In this document: positions 1 to 14,480 of the stretch, in pieces
Layout: each line of letters starts with the position of its first letter
Numbering within the stretch: the first letter of the stretch is position 1
Assembly (NCBI GenBank): GCA_027574665.1
Contig: CM050662.1
Coordinates: 5,176,501-5,240,500, forward strand
DNA from: Rhynochetos jubatus
Lineage: Eukaryota > Chordata > Aves > Eurypygiformes > Rhynochetidae
Reading direction: 5' to 3'
DNA: 64,000 bases
The notes under the pieces: generated by a model
The model's input: the letters and a program-made list of their open reading frames with translations, nothing else
What the model was told of the DNA's origin: nothing
Database searches by the model: none
Translations under genes and position numbers: made by a program

Positions 1-3000
1 CTCACCCGCTGTCCTCACACTCCGGCCCCCTGCGTTGCACCAGCTGTGGTGCTTGTCTGATTCCTTGGAGAGTCAACTCATCCCGTTAACGGGACAAAGA
101 AAAAAGAACTTCTCTTCTAGCCTAGCAGAAAACTTGGGTATCTCTAAACCTCTCAAAGAGGCCAAGTTTTTTTCCACAGTCAGCTGGTATCCTGATGGCA
201 ATCCAACATTCCTCTAGCGCTTCTCTATAAGATACAGATATTTTGTTTTGTGTCCTAAACCAACTGTGAAGGACCTGCCACATGTTACCTTACCAGCAGC
301 CAATTGTTGCTGATAAATCAGGTAGCTCTGAACGTGGAAACATCTTGATCCAAGAAGAGGAACAATCACAAGTATTGCAATGCCTGCTTTGGGTATCACT
401 ACACAATTCACACACAAATGGCAGGTCTGGTCATTTTTCGCAGGTACGAGGGACCCGTATTGGTGAGGCTGTTACAGACTCTTAAGGACGAGCATTCACA
501 AGTAAAGGCAGTTATGGGAAGAGGCAGCCCCAGAGCTGTGGATGGAGCAGCAGTCCATGCTAGCAGGGGAAGAAGAAGGAACTTTGGAAGGGCTACCCAG
601 GATGAAGACATCCTGCCTCCTGCAGCTTGCTGCTACACCAAGAGTTGCCATCAGAGCCTGGGGCCAGAGCTGTCATCCTTGCTCTGTCCCTGTGGCCCAG
701 GGCTGGGCAGGACACTCAGTGCTGGCCCAGGAGCCCTGTTTGCTTCAGCTGGACAGCCCCTTCCTGCTCCCTGCCTACCCAAAGGTGCAGGAAGAGGCGA
801 TTTGGTCCTTGATGCTTTTGCTCCTTCTGCCCCTCACCTCCCCACATCTGTTCTGGGTCTCAGCCTCATTTCCTCTTCCCTCCTCAGGGTTGTTTTGGGG
901 AAAAGAGGGGTAGAAAGAGCACATGTGGAGTAGATGCTCATTGGCATTTGCTTTATAGAAGTGTTGGCCTTTGTCAGGGTGCAAGCAACACCTTTGCTTT
1001 TTGGCTGCTGGATTTTGCAGGCGAAGGAAAAGGGGATGTTTCTTGGAAAACTGACTGGAAGTAAAAGGCTGCATTGACAAAAGTGGGTATGTGGAAGTCT
1101 CAAGTAGAGGGGAAAAAAGAAGCCTGAATGTGCCTTACCAATAGTGTCCCTGTAAGATAGTTAAATACCAGAGGTAATCCCACCCTTTCCTAGAACTTGT
1201 TGCTTCCAAAGTCTCTGCAAAGCTCTCCACACAGCCACACCACGCTGCTCTTCTCTGTAAGCTCCCAGGCCACGAGCTCATAAACTACACTTAAGTCCTT
1301 GACACAGTACATCTGCCTCCACTAAAACACAACAATGGAAACACAGCTTTCTTACTATCAATACGGTTATGAGCTGCTTGTTCAAAGCCCTCTTGGTTCC
1401 CTCGAGGGCTGAGAATAGTTTGAATCAAGAGCTCAGCGTTTAAAACATGCAAGTCTAAAGCAACTCTACAGTCTTCGACAATCAACCTTTATTCTGAAGT
1501 AGCATCCACAGTTCACCAGGGTTTTGTGCCAGACTAAAGTCTAGGAGAGAATCAAAAGTAATCGACATGCTTAGTTCAGTTTCAGAGCGCTCCCGCTCCC
1601 TGCGAGCCTGATCCACCTGGGCAGCTACACGAGCCCCCTGGCACACAACCCAAGAATTTTGCTATATGAAAACAATTGGCAAGTCTATTTATAGTTAAAT
1701 AACAGAATAAAGAAAAAGCGATATATGAAAAAGGTTCAGAAACACTCAATATATTTCAAAGAAAAAAAAGAAAAAAGGTGTTTTAAAGGTTTTGAAACTC
1801 ACACTTCTGGAGAAATAAGTAGACTATATAGATGATCTTACATAAGAATAAATAAGACAGACATACCTGGAACAGCTCTACTGCATCTGAGTATTCCTCC
1901 AAGCCACTCAAGGGTGCCAGGGTGGGCAGGCATCCCACTTACCCCTTCGAGCCTTTTCTTTTCTTGTCTGGTATCCAGTGTTCCATGCATTAGCACTCAG
2001 CTCAGGTACTCACCTAGCAGCAAGAGCCACTCCTAACAAGGGGCCACACTTTGCACAAACACATCATTTTCAAGCAGAAATGTCATATAATAAACAAATC
2101 CCATGAATAAAACTAACATTATACTAGTAAAGATAATGTTATCATCTAGCAAAAAATACATATACCCCCAGAACACATCACACTGAGACCCACTGCAATG
2201 CAGGCATTTATTAACCTGTATCACAGGTTTAATGGAAACAGCTGCAAATAAGCTACAAGCAGGTGGGCTGAGTTGTGAAGGTTTGCTCACTGGCAAATGA
2301 GCTTCCACCTCAGGGGCTCTGCAGAGGTGCTCAGAGCCTGGGCAGGGGGTGCCGAGCTGGGGCAGCCGGTGGGCAAGCACTCCATGCAGTGTCCCAAACG
2401 GCCTACGTGTTCACCTAGCTGCTCTCCTTGTAGGTAGGGGCTGCCGACTGCTTTGTCGCTGCCATCAGAGCGACATCAGAGCTGCTCTGTCCCTGCCTCC
2501 CCTCTCCCTCTCAGCCAGCCGTGTCAAGGGGCACAATAGGCTCCTTGGAATCAGAAGCTTTCTGTGGCACGCACAGAGGTACGGAGAAGGAAAGCTTTAT
2601 GGAGGTAACAGCTGCTGTCTGTTCTCATAAACACACCTTCCTCTTACTAGTCACCTGGTGCGCGTGAACCAGCAGAAAGTGCTGATGCCAAAGGGCACGT
2701 GTACCAATGCCTACCTGAGCAGTTTTCATAGCAGGCAGGTCCTCAGAAACCACTGGTAACTAGAAGGAGCTGGTGCTGTCTGGTGTTGAAGGTTGGGCTT
2801 GTTTTGAAGGGATTTTTTTCCTCTAATTGTAGGTCAAAATCAGTTGTTTCAATGAAACAATGACTTTCAGGGGTACTGAAATCCATAACACTTCTGAAAG
2901 GTTCAGGTCTTCAGAAAACCAGATTATTCCCTTTCAGGCCTAGCTATTAACGTGGCTAATCTTTTAAAATAATTTTGTTTGAGTTTCTTCAGCAGCTATT

Positions 3001-6000
3001 TTAAGGAGACGTTTCACAGTCTATCCTGACACTTGATCAATTCAAACCAGTGTTGAACCTGTCACTTTCACCAACAGTACCTTCACTCCCGATGGGAAAG
3101 TCAGCGCCTTCCATATTTAAACACTGAGCACAGTCCTTGTGATGCTTTGACTTGTGACAGAGCACATGTGCTAGAGACTAACTGGAAACTGCTTTTAAAT
3201 ATTCAGTATTCTGTGTGATAGTATCAATGATCAAAGGTGCAGAGAAGTTCTACTTACTAATTAATAAACCAGGCTTTAAACCACAGCTACGGAGCAACCA
3301 GAAATAGGAAGCTGTCACTCATGAAACATAAATCAGCATTCTCCATTTCTTTTCCCACCTAGCTAATCACAAACAGTAATGAACCATGGACAAAAAAATG
3401 GCTTCTTGGGGAAAAAATCAATGCCAAAATGGCCTATTTAACCAATAGATAGTGATTGCGTGAAGAACATTTTCTAAGTTTCAGTTTTCTGTGACTAATT
3501 ACTGCAACAGGGAAGGTATAAAACCAGAAAAGAGAAGGGATTCATGCTGTTTTATGGCAAAACCTGCAAAGGAAATTGAAAATCCTAGTTGTACTTCTAT
3601 TGAAGTTGATATTCACAGCAGATTTGCCAAGTTGTACGAGTTTTTATCACAGATCGCTCCCATACAAATATTTACTTTCTTAATGGACATTTTTCCTTGA
3701 ATGAATGCTAAAGTGTATACTGAAGCAGGAGGTTATAAGTTAATTGCTATTGTCATTTCTACTCAATTACTGCCTACACTAAAGCTGTCATGCAGTAAAG
3801 GCAAGAGAAACACCACCGCTCATGGTGAATTTCCTGGCTTTTATCACTGTGTCAAAACATTATCATTCTGTAATCACAGGCTTTCATGCAAAATAGCTCA
3901 AATGGCAGCAAAATCCCCATGCAAAGCATTGTTAAATATCAGCTTAGTGATGTCAAGGAGCAGGATTAAGCACTTAAGCACTGCTTAAATTTTCAGTAAG
4001 CTGGTACGTAGAGGAACTCCCAACCTAAGCACGGGCCAGCCTTTCCATTTCTCCACAGGGAGACAGGCTCCTACAAGGGGCTTTTGACCCGCTACTCTCT
4101 GTGCAGGTAGCAGGCAGATGGTGGGAAAGGCCAAGAGGAGGACTGATCCTGTAACACAGGGCATTTGGCACTTCCCTCTGTTGGGCTTTCACTGCCATGA
4201 AGCCTTTCCTGGAACTCAGGTGCAAAATTTTGTGACCAGGAATCCTGGTGCTCGTGAAGAACACACAAACCCAAGTTTATACTGCTTTCCCATGCCTCAG
4301 CTTTCTAAACCCAAGTTGTCCTTGGAGTGCTCTTTCCAACAGACCCTGGGGTTGCTCTCTGGCTTTGTGAATATTAAAGCCATCTCTATTAGATGATGAA
4401 CTCCAACTAAAGATGCTGAAGAGATCTGGACCAGGGTACCTCTTGGGGTGAGATAGGTTCTCCTGGAAAGGGGAACACACTCTCAAATCTCACTTCATGA
4501 AGGAGGAATTTCACCCCTAAAGCAGAGCAGTGCTCCAGCCTCTTGGGAGAGGAGTTTCCTTCTCAGGCTTCACAAATCTAGCTCACAGTTTCCTTAGCAC
4601 CTACCTAGACTCAACTCCCACTATTTTGTGAACTACCTCAACTTCTAACATAAGCTCAAATTCAATGTGTTGTGTGTATGTAATTTCAGTAGTTTATTTT
4701 TGGCTAAGACCAGTCATATAAGGGTGTCAAAATTTATGACTGAGTTTGACCATTCTGCTGCATAAATATTTAAATAGAAAAAAATTCAACACCAGTTCCA
4801 GAGCTGAAGTCATGAACTCCTTTCCAACCCCAGCGTGACGCTTTCCTCTCTGCCACAGCTCAGCCCTGAAACAAAGTAAGCTCAGAGACACAGAGAGCGC
4901 AGGGGCAAAGACATCATAGTGCTAATGGTTTGTGACAGCAGATCATGACACATCGAAGTATCATTACATTAACAGACCTACAGCTATACAAAGCTGCAAT
5001 CATCAAACAGCAGCTGAATCTACCTTTGCACCCTCTCAGATACGGGCATTTGCAAATCCCCCAGATGGAGAGTCACACTAGCATTTGTTATTTTTAATCA
5101 CATTAGGGAAGCACACACAGTTACCATACCTCTGCTCATGAGTAACCTGCTCACAGGAGGCTCCGCTCCTACCTGCAGACCTTCCTATGGCCCTTTTAGA
5201 TTTGCTTTCTGCTGAAACCACTAGTGCTCAGGGCAAAACTTCACCAAGACACAGGCCCGCTTCTCAGAAGCAGTCTTTATTTATATGCCTCAGCAGCTCT
5301 TCCCCCTTAAGTCACTCAGATGTGATTCTTTCCCTGGAAATGAAGCATGAAAGTGTGGGAAGCTATTCACAGCTTGATGACTGCACTTCCTTAGGTCTGT
5401 GAGCCAAATTACTAGGATTGTGTGAATACACAGAAAGCTCACTTACAAATTAGGCTGTTAGAAAACCTGGATCCAAAAAGAGGCATCTGTGTGTTCTCCG
5501 TGTTACAAATACTTGCATTAGGCTGCCTAAAACTGTTTGAGTACTGGACAATATTGATTTATGAAGAAGATTTTTTAGATACTTGTAACTGAAAAAAAAG
5601 CACAGCAATTTACAAATGATAATTTCTTCTCCCTCTGACATGTCCAAGGAATATCGCTGGGTCCAGACTCCCTGGGTACAGAAACCGGAGCAGGAGGGCG
5701 AAGTAGGCAGCACCCCATCCCCAACTTAAAGGCAGTGGTAACAGAGACATGTAACTGATACATTCCCCCACTGGTCTTACAAGCAGTACTTCCAATTTTC
5801 AAAGCACCTGCTGTAGCACCAAAAAAACCCAAACCTCACAAACCTAAAAGAAGGATTCAGCCGAATGGCTGAAGTCTTGCATTAAATCCAGCTAAGGAGC
5901 AAACTTCCAGCAACTGTGCAATTATGGTGCTTATAGCAGTGACTACCAAATCCTCCGAGTACTCTACACACAGAGACTGAAGCCTGCCAAGCCAGTGTGT

Positions 6001-9000
6001 GTAAGGATTTAGTTACCAACACGTTCAAACACAAGGAATTGACGGGCATGAATTTCCTTGACTGCTTTCATAATCCCAGTTCTTATGTTTATACTACACA
6101 AATCTTACACATGACTAAACAAACCCAAGGTTTTAGACATTTTTCTTCATTCAGGATCAGATTTTGCCAATACTGCATGTATTACAGATCATGGCAAGAT
6201 GAGTAGCTGGAATCAATGTTACTGTAAGAACCACTTCTTTGAATTAATTCCTGGAGTAATGAGTAATTTACTATTAGAAGGAATGACCAGCACCAGAACT
6301 TGCAGCAAATCATCATTAAAACAACAGATATTTTATACTGAAGAAAATTTAAGCCTCATCTATCAGGATGAAAGCCAGGCTTTCACTGAGAAAACAGTAA
6401 CATGTATGTTTTAACTGAGTGGGTCTCCAGGATTTTACAGGTCAGTGCTGGCGGTATGTGCTTCCCCAAATTAGGACTAATCTTCCGACGTAAAGAATAA
6501 CTAAATGGAATTATATTGTCTACCATGATTTTGAAGCAAAAATCTTGAATGGTGTAATTTTCTGCTAGTTTATATTGTTAGAAGAGCAAGTATTTTCATT
6601 TAAAACTTGATAATGACTGAAAGCCAGGTAGCTTGTTGTGGAATTCTGTACTGACCCCATGTTTTGTAACCTGGTGTTAGGCTTTTCCCTACAAGCTGAA
6701 TCCCACCACCTCAGCTCTCAGTCCTCACATCCTTTCTCAAGGCAAAGACACAGGTGTGGTTTGGGGATTTTGTTCAATCACAGGCCACTCCTGTAGAAAT
6801 TATTCCAACACAATGGATATCCTATTATACATTTTTCGAGCAAAACTCCTGGTTAAAAATTAAGGCATGTGTTGAAAAGCACCTTGCTTTTGAGGAAATT
6901 GTCGGCAAACTTTTTGATCAGGAATTTTGGGAATTCATTTGGAATAACTGACACTGAATTTTCTTTCCAGCATTATCATGAGTTTCACGTTATTTTATAT
7001 GATGCTTGTGACATACGAAAGCCTTTATATTATCTTTAAAATAAGGAAAGCCATTGCTACCCAGAAATAACTGAAAACCTCTTCAACTTACCTTCCTCCA
7101 GTTCAAAGCTTTTCTTCACTGTATTTTCACAAGTTTCTTCCAGGCAGGGGCATCTTGGTCTCCAGGACCCCTCTGACCTGCCTGTCCCCAGGCCAGTCCT
7201 GGGCGAGGGTGGTCGCAGCTCCTCCTCACACAGGGCCCTTTGACTTCCCTATCTCACCCTTCCCGTTTCAGCCACCAAGAGCCCGAACTCTCGCCAGGAC
7301 GTGAAGCAGCAATCCTTTTTGAATGAAGTAGGACACACAGAAACTACACAGCCTGTCAGTGCCGTGGGTGCCCGTGCCCAGGGGCTGGCAGCGGGGCTGC
7401 AGGCCCGGCTCTGTGAGGCGAGGCTGGCGCTGCCCTGAGCTTGACACCGCTGGTCCTACCCGGTTCGGCACCAGCCCCACCGCCGGGCACGGCTGAAGCT
7501 GGTGGCACCTCTGGGAAAGCGTATCTAAGGGTGGGCAAAAGGCTGACTGGGAATGAGGAAAAATAGGGGAGAAACAGTCCTGTAATGCCCAGGGGGAGGT
7601 GGGAGAGTGGGAGAGCGGCTGGGTGGGCAGCCGGCCACGGCCAACCCACCGCAATCACAGAAATTCAGCAACTTTACACGAAGACATAGTGGTGTGTTTA
7701 ATTTTTTCTCATGGTTTGTGTGTTTAAGAACCGCGAACAATCTCCTTACCCATATATTCAGAACAACAATGTATTTCCTGTAACAGAGTGCTTCATACTA
7801 CCGGCCCAGTTTCACCACGGTAACAAAGAGGAAATTGGACACTGCTGTTGTGCCGTATCTCCTGACACAGGACTCTCCCTCAAAAAAACCCAAATAATCC
7901 CTGTAGACAAGCATTTGCTTTCCCAACCAGGAGACATCAGGCATGCCTTCTGGTCTTGTTCAGGTCTTTCTCATGAATTGCAATTGGAAATGAACCACCT
8001 CAGCCCAGACAGCAGGCTGGACTTTAACCTTTTAAAAATTCTGCTTTTAATGAGTTGGCTCATCTTTCTTCCACAAACAGTGCCAGGACTGTAAATTAGG
8101 GAGAGCTGGAAATGCCTGTCACACGGCAGAACACTGGAAAGGTCAGGGCAGTCTCTGCTGCTACCCTAAACAGGCTCTAGGAAAGATGTGAAAGGTAGGT
8201 GTGATGGCCAAGGCTGCAGCAAAGGTGGGGAATGGCACTCCAACCCTTTTTATGACAAGCAGTGTGTCGGTTAACAGAAACATTCCTGCCTGGAAACACG
8301 CCATGTGGACTTCCAGCATCAACCCTCTTTGCTCTGCTTGCTCACACGAGCTGGCAACAGCAAGATGAATGCCTGCATGCCCAGTAGCTCTACCTCTTCG
8401 CTCATGATGCAAACGAGTTCACTGTTAAATGCCCATTCCGCAACGATTCGATCTTGGCGCACAGGAAAAAGAGACCAGTCGCATGCGGGACGACCGAAGT
8501 GCTCAGACAGAACGTAACACTGCAACAGGACGTGTCACCCACTGTCCCAACACTTCCATATGAGAGAGTACGGTCCATTTACACCAAATTTATGGACCTT
8601 GAGAACACCAGCAGTCCCTTTGAGTCTGAGAGAGCAAAGGTATCAGAGGCATGGGTAAATAACTGGGCAAAGACCATCAGGACTAAGCAGGGAACAGATT
8701 CTGTATTTTAATAGCTGAAATGCAAAGCTTCTGAGTTAGCTGGGGATCAATCTAAAACCCTTGGTTTGAGTAAAAAAGAAGTGGTTGTGGGGTTTTTTGT
8801 TTGCTGCTTCTTTTTTGTATTTTTTTTTAATAATGTTTTAAGTATTTACAAGAAACCTAATTTCCAAATTGTTCTTTAAAAGTCATCATGAAATGCTTTA
8901 AGATTTTCAAAAGCCGTCTATTTAATTTTCTAGTCAGAAACTATTTGCCTAGCACTATCTAGATCTGTAAAACCATTGGGACTCTCCAACTAATATTCAG

Positions 9001-10925
9001 GTTCCGCTTGAGTGCAGGGCGAATGGCCAGCAGTTGAGCGAGGATGGGGCGGCATTGAGGTGGGAGCAGCAGGCAGGGCAGCACGGCAGACGTGCAGTAA
9101 CACCACATCAGCCAGGTCAGTTCGTTTTCTTCACTGTTCTCTAAGGAACCGAGGGATTGTGAAGGTCTATACGATTCCAGTGGTTTCCTGCCATGCATGC
9201 TCGGGAAGGACTGAAACTCCTCCAGTATATTTTCAGTCACTGTTTAATGCAACATTAATAAATGACTCAGTTTATGTTTTGCTGGTATTTTTTAAAGGGT
9301 ACATTAATTCTATGTACCACAGGTCACATCTTGTCATATATTTAGAGTTGAGACTATCCTAAGAAACTGAGGCCTTCAGTTGGAAAACAAATTATCTTAG
9401 TCTCTTTACAGGTTTCCAAAAACCCTCTTAGAATCTCTCTATGTATGTGTTTCAGCTATATGAATATCTTAGGAAAAAAAGTATCTTTTGATAAGGTAGA
9501 AACCATTTCTCCAATTTTTTATATATATTTTTATATATATACAAATACATAAAATGCAGGTGGGTTTTTTGACTGTCAAAAGCCACATGTATAATTTTGG
9601 GAACCTCAGCTATTCCCTAGTCAATGTCTTCACAGCACCAAGATGGTTGTGAAAGCTTATTTATGGCAAAGCATCAATATAGGTTTTTTGACTTTGTATA
9701 GAGAAGGGTAGAATTGATCTGGTTAATTCCTTTTTTTTTTTCCTAAAGGAGGGTTGAGAACAACAGAAACATTTGACCAAGAATTTTTGTAAAAGGTAAA
9801 AAAGCTACTGAAAATTATCTTAAGACACAACCAGCGCTCACAACAAATATTGCCTCTGGTATACGACACTCATCTACAATTTTTGTAATATGCACTGGAA
9901 AATTTTAGAAAATGTCAAAGGTGACAAATATTTTATTACCCCACAGTTAAACAGTAAATTGGAAAAATCATTAAATCACATAGCACCTTTAGGAAAGCCA
10001 GCCCTGAAGGTCTAACCTAGAAGAATTGAAAGCATCAGTGGAAATGAAATGTTCTTATCCCAACCTAAATTTGCAACCAAGCCTGATTAAATCACATCAG
10101 AAGCTGGGAACTAACTTGAGTGTTGCGTGCCCATTTTATGACATCTTAAGGTCAGTTTAAAACTCAGCTAAACCTTATCTGAATGACTAAAATGTAGTAT
10201 CTATTATATATAAAAGCTAACAATTACTTCAGCAGTTCTGCACAGGACCTGTACTGCCTGATGTACTACCTCAGTTGAATCATTACAAATGATTCGTGAC
10301 TTCAAAAGACATGCCCAATTTTTGTTAATAATTTGTTCAAAATGTGTTTAAAAAAAAAAATCAAGACTTTTGTAGAACCAATTATGTTATTCACAAAGTC
10401 TTCCTAAAGACAGAAACAAACCTTATTAATTGATTTTCGTATTTGCATGCAACTTACATTTAAGGGAATATTTGAAGTTAATTAAGCTCTTCACCATTGA
10501 AAGATGTTAGTGTAATCTTAATGATCTAGCAGTGAAATTGGAAATGAAGTGCAAACTCACCTTTAGACTGTCAAACACATATTAAACGGAATAATGTGTA
10601 ATTCCTATGATTTGAGTTGGATACAAATCAGAGGCCTTTAGCTGCAGCATTGTATTTCTCTACCAGCAAGCTCTGACAATCTATCGTAGCTTAGAAGAAA
10701 GCCATATTACATACGTGTGCCCTGCACCCTTCAGTTCATCCGACGCTCTCCCTTACCAGAGCGTGCTTTTAATTGCTCCCAGTTTAAGGGTATGGGTCTG
10801 CAACAGAATGCCATAAAACCCCAGAAACTGACAAAAGGTCTCAAGACAAAAAAAGCCCATATGTCTTCGATCATGGGTAGGGTTAAAATACATTGTTTTC
10901 TCTGTAAGAAGTCCCAGAAAAGTAA
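1..10925. other. intron-like DNA, no gene recognised
   Basis: Mostly AT-rich unique-looking sequence, probably KCNIP4 intron. Somewhat GC-richer patches lie at about 490-880, 2240-2530 and 7140-7660. An 11-base T-run is at 9731-9741 and an A-run at 10350-10360. Open frames here are at most 171 aa, start and stop without codon bias and match nothing I know. The KCNIP4 EF-hand exons were looked for on the minus strand and not recognised. Confidence 0.6.
9515..9541. repeat. short AT microsatellite
   Basis: A T-run followed by ATATATAT, TTTTT and a second TATATATAT block. Simple repeat in AT-rich intron-like sequence. Confidence 0.8.
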
Positions 10926-10930
10926 GGAGG
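10926..10930. repeat. target-site duplication, left copy
   Basis: GGAGG directly precedes the TG start of the solo LTR and is repeated exactly at 11705-11709. Confidence 0.8.
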
Positions 10931-11704
10931 TGTGCTGGGTTTAGTCAGGAAAGAGTTATCTTTCTGCACAGTGGCTGCTATGAAGCTGTTTCTGGATTTA
11001 CACTGAAAAAAGTACTGATAAGGTGTCTTTCTAGCTGGTGCTGGGGAGTGCTTGCACCAATGCAAGGTCTCTCTCAGCTTCTGATACTGCAGCTGCGTTC
11101 CCAGCTTTCTCGCTACAGGCAGTGTGGGGGGACACACAGCTCAGACAGCTGACCCAAGGAGTATTTCATTCCACAGCACGGCACACCCAGTACATAAGCA
11201 GGTAGTGGGCTCGGGGGCCATTACTCTTTTTCTAGCCCTTTTGTGAACTCTTTTGCTCATTAACTCCTTTGCTAACTCTTTTGCTAATTGCTTTGCTGGC
11301 TCGTTTGTTTGTGAGTTGGCGGGTCGGTTCGCTTTCCCGGTCAGGCTGTCGCTCGTGGGGCTCGCTCGGACCCTGCTGCGATCGCTCTCGGGCTCTGGCT
11401 CTTGGGCTCTCTGGCTCTGACTCTCACTCCTCGGGACCTGGCTGTGCATCAGTCAGCGGGTGGTGAGCAACTGTATCATATGTTTTATGTTCTATTATTT
11501 TAATTACTTATTAGTAGTAGTATTGTTACATATTCATTTACATATATACAACAATCATTTATATTCAATTAGTAAACAGTTCGTATCTCAATTTTATGAG
11601 CTTCCTTGTCTTTTCCTCTGATTCTCCTCCTCCACTGGAGGGGGGGGGGAGGTGTGCGAGTGGCTTTGTGGTGCTTCACTGCTAGCCGAGGTTAAACCAT
11701 GGCA
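10931..11704 (+). mobile_element. solo LTR of an avian ERVL-type endogenous retrovirus (774 bp)
   Basis: The element starts TGTGCTGGGTTTAG and ends GGTTAAACCATGGCA, with the TG...CA termini of an LTR. It is flanked by a perfect 5-bp duplication, GGAGG, at 10926-10930 and 11705-11709; five bases is usual for ERVL-class insertions. A weak TATA-like TACATAAG lies at 11191-11198. The part from about 11440 (GTCAGCGGGTGGTGAGCAACTG) resembles the same region of the LTR at 60051. Its middle holds short tandem repeats of ACTCTTTTGCT type (about 11249-11310) and CTCT/GGCTCT runs (about 11385-11430), which make it longer than the 60051 copy. No internal retroviral genes are present, so this is a recombined solo LTR. 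Frames across it are not genes. Confidence 0.82.
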
Positions 11705-11709
11705 GGAGG
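11705..11709. repeat. target-site duplication, right copy
   Basis: GGAGG directly follows the CA end of the solo LTR and matches 10926-10930. Confidence 0.8.
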
Positions 11710-14371
11710 CAACAACTTATTGTGCAATAGAAGAAACAGGACTGCGTGGGGAAGGGAGGATGGGTTTGCTTATGAAGTATTTGCTCAGGGCACTGAATTA
11801 AAGCTCTGCTAGTGAATTTAATTATAATATTTCCTAAATTTCTGAGAGACTGGTTTTACAGTTTATGCAACTTTTGCATGGTGTCACACAGCACGTGTTG
11901 ACACGAATGCTGCAGGTTCTCATTAGCAAGGTTCAGAAATCAAAGACTCTTCTGAGGGCACCATAGTCTTCATCCTCTTGTCTGGTACCTATGCAGCCTT
12001 GCACTGCTGGGTGACACAGACTTCCCCATGCCCGCCCCAGCAGGTCCCCTGCTTTCCCTTCTGTCCCCTCACATGCTGGGTTTTCCCCACGACCTCTGCA
12101 CAGTGATGCCTTCTGGCTCCCAGACCAGACTCTTCTCTAGCAGGTCCTACCTAAGGGTCCTTCTTCTAGGTTCTTACTACGGTATTGCCTCCAGTTAGTT
12201 CTTAACTACTGGCTAGATCTTAGCCATTTAAATCCTCAATCTAGCCCCTCCACTCCCCCTTCAGCCTCACAGCTCTAGGAACACCTAAAGCCAGCAACCC
12301 CCTTTTTCTCCTGAGTTGTGCAGCCTTTTCTCTTCCCCAGTCCCAGCTGTGCAACTACACTTTTTCAGCTGAAACCAGAAGTTTTCCCATTGTCCAAACT
12401 GGCTGTGCTCATGGCAGTACTGAGCCCAAGAGCAAATGTCTAACGATTCACGCTGAGAGTTTTGCTACCCATACAGCTACGCCCTGAATCGCAGGAACCA
12501 AGCCTCACTGCTAACACAACCCTTCATTGAGCTGCAGCTCCCACAGCAACAAGCGCCTTGGCGTAGGTGCCCTCGCTGCCTCTGAAATACAGGTCTGAAG
12601 TATCTCAAGTTAGACAGTCTAAAAATAACCCACCTTGAAAGATAGCCCCTTTGTCTGAAAACACCGCTCTTCACTTTCAAAAGGCCTAAGTGGCATAGGG
12701 TTTTTCAAAATGGAGTTGCTTCCTACTTCATTTCTAATATACTAAGCCTACGTACATCGATTCTCAGTGAGTGTAATGAGTGACAGGATTTACAAAGAAT
12801 GTTAGCTCTGAAATAATGCACTGTCTCATGGTTGGAAGAAGCAAGTAAATTTGATATAGTTGGGAGAACAAATAATCCCAAAGCGGGAAGCACACTTTCA
12901 GTTTTCAACGTAAACAAACAAAAAAGCCGTAAGAACGATGTGGTAACATAGAGATCTAAATCAGACACGCTGCTTCTGCTCCTGTACAATTTTGCTGCAT
13001 TGCTTGACCAGAAACATTCCAAGTGAAGAGCTGTCACCAGCTGCCACTGAACCTGCATCTCTTCCTTTCTCATAAATTAGCAGCACTGTAAAGCTGCAAC
13101 CATTACCAGCTTTTTAAACACTTAAAATGGGCCATATATTATTTTCCCCCTTTGGCCAGCAAGTTACTTCTCTAAATACTGCAAATTGATTCCAGTAGAG
13201 AAGAGAGAGGTTGGTGCTTCTTGGATATGACCTTCTCTGTTTAGAGGGATATCCTTTGCAGCACAGATTTGTCATCACAGCACTAGTTCCCATGATTGTG
13301 CCAGAATATCCCATTTCCAGCCAAAATATCATATCTGTACTTTTGAGTTATCCTTCTCAGCTTAACTCAAGGTCATTCCATTTTCTCCTTCAGCCAGTTT
13401 CCCTCGTAATGCCCAGAACCTCACAGTACTTCCAGTTCCTGCCACATTTTGTTTCCCTCCACGCCTCCTCAAGTGCCCTTTCAGTCTTTCCCCAGTTCCA
13501 GTCAACTCTCTCCTGTCTAGTCTTCTGGTTCCTGTAGGTCTCGACTGAGGTCCTCCTTCTGCATACATCTTTCATGCTGCGGACAGCGGTGCAAGCTCTT
13601 CTCCACGACCGCAAAACTGCCCATGCACAAAGACTGCACCTCAGTTCTGCCCACAGACCTCACGGCCCGAGAGTGAAACACCCAAAGGCGCATGCCTGGT
13701 GTGTCCCTGGAGGGCAGGCTCCCACGCCAGCCCCCACCACAACCTGAGTGTCCAGGCAGAGCCCTGAGGCTCCTTGTGTGCAAGCCCAGATGTCCCTGTT
13801 CCTTTAACCCTCCCAAAAAAAGCTCCAGAGCCAAGGAGGACAGCACCGGCCGAGATCTTACCAAGAGGCAATCTCTTGGTCCAGAATACAGGAAGTAAAC
13901 TAAGCAAGTGTTTTCTTTTAACGTTTTCCTATCGTGAAGAAAATCAGCTGGTGATGTATCCTACCCTTTTCAGTTCATTGTCATCTTTCAGAAGAAAAAG
14001 TTTTTGCCAGAAACCTCTTGTCAGCTAGAAGCACCTATTGACTTCTAACATTTTCTGACACAGGATGGCAGGACTGATACAAAATCTGAATAGCAGCGAA
14101 CTGACTACTTCAAAGTAAAGGTAAGATGTGCTAAAGATATCCCCAAAGTAATTTTGTATTCATTTATTTTCTTTTACTTGAAATAAAAGCATGCTGTTAC
14201 AGTAATGTGTCATAGAGTTCACAGTAAATGCCAGCAAATCCTGTAATGAAGCCTGCTGTATTTGCATATGCAATTAATACTGCACATGGTAGCATTCGGG
14301 TTGTTAGTCATCTCTTTAAGCGGCGTTCAGTAATCTGCACTTCAAGAAGTACCACCCCATGCAAAGCTTTT
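11710..14371. other. intron-like DNA, no gene recognised
   Basis: Unique-looking sequence. The part at 11980-12420 is pyrimidine-rich with many CCTT/CCCC runs and may be an old unrecognised repeat. 13500-13860 is GC-richer. No coding exon seen. Confidence 0.55.
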
Positions 14372-14480
14372 AAAGTGCTTTGCAAACATATTTCATTAAT
14401 CTTCAGCAACTTCGCAAAGGTGCGCATCATCCTGACTCTACCCATGGATAGAACTTTGTGCAGAGAACTAAAGTACAACT
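14372..14480 (+). mobile_element. MIR/L2-like ancient repeat fragment
   Basis: AAAGTGCTTTGCAAACATAT followed by TCATTAATCTTCAGCAACTT, then a stretch resembling ATTTTACAGATGGGGAAACTGAGGC-type sequence in decayed form. This is the characteristic order of the MIR/L2 3' core shared by amniote genomes. Assignment to MIR rather than L2 or an old CR1 cannot be made by eye. Confidence 0.5.

Noticed and set aside
418-933. Open frame of 171 aa near the left edge
   Set aside because: No codon bias, no known motif, and competing frames of similar length over the same GC-richer patch.
11141-11449. Minus-strand 102-aa frame with KELAKELMSK-type repeats
   Set aside because: It translates the short tandem repeats inside the solo LTR.
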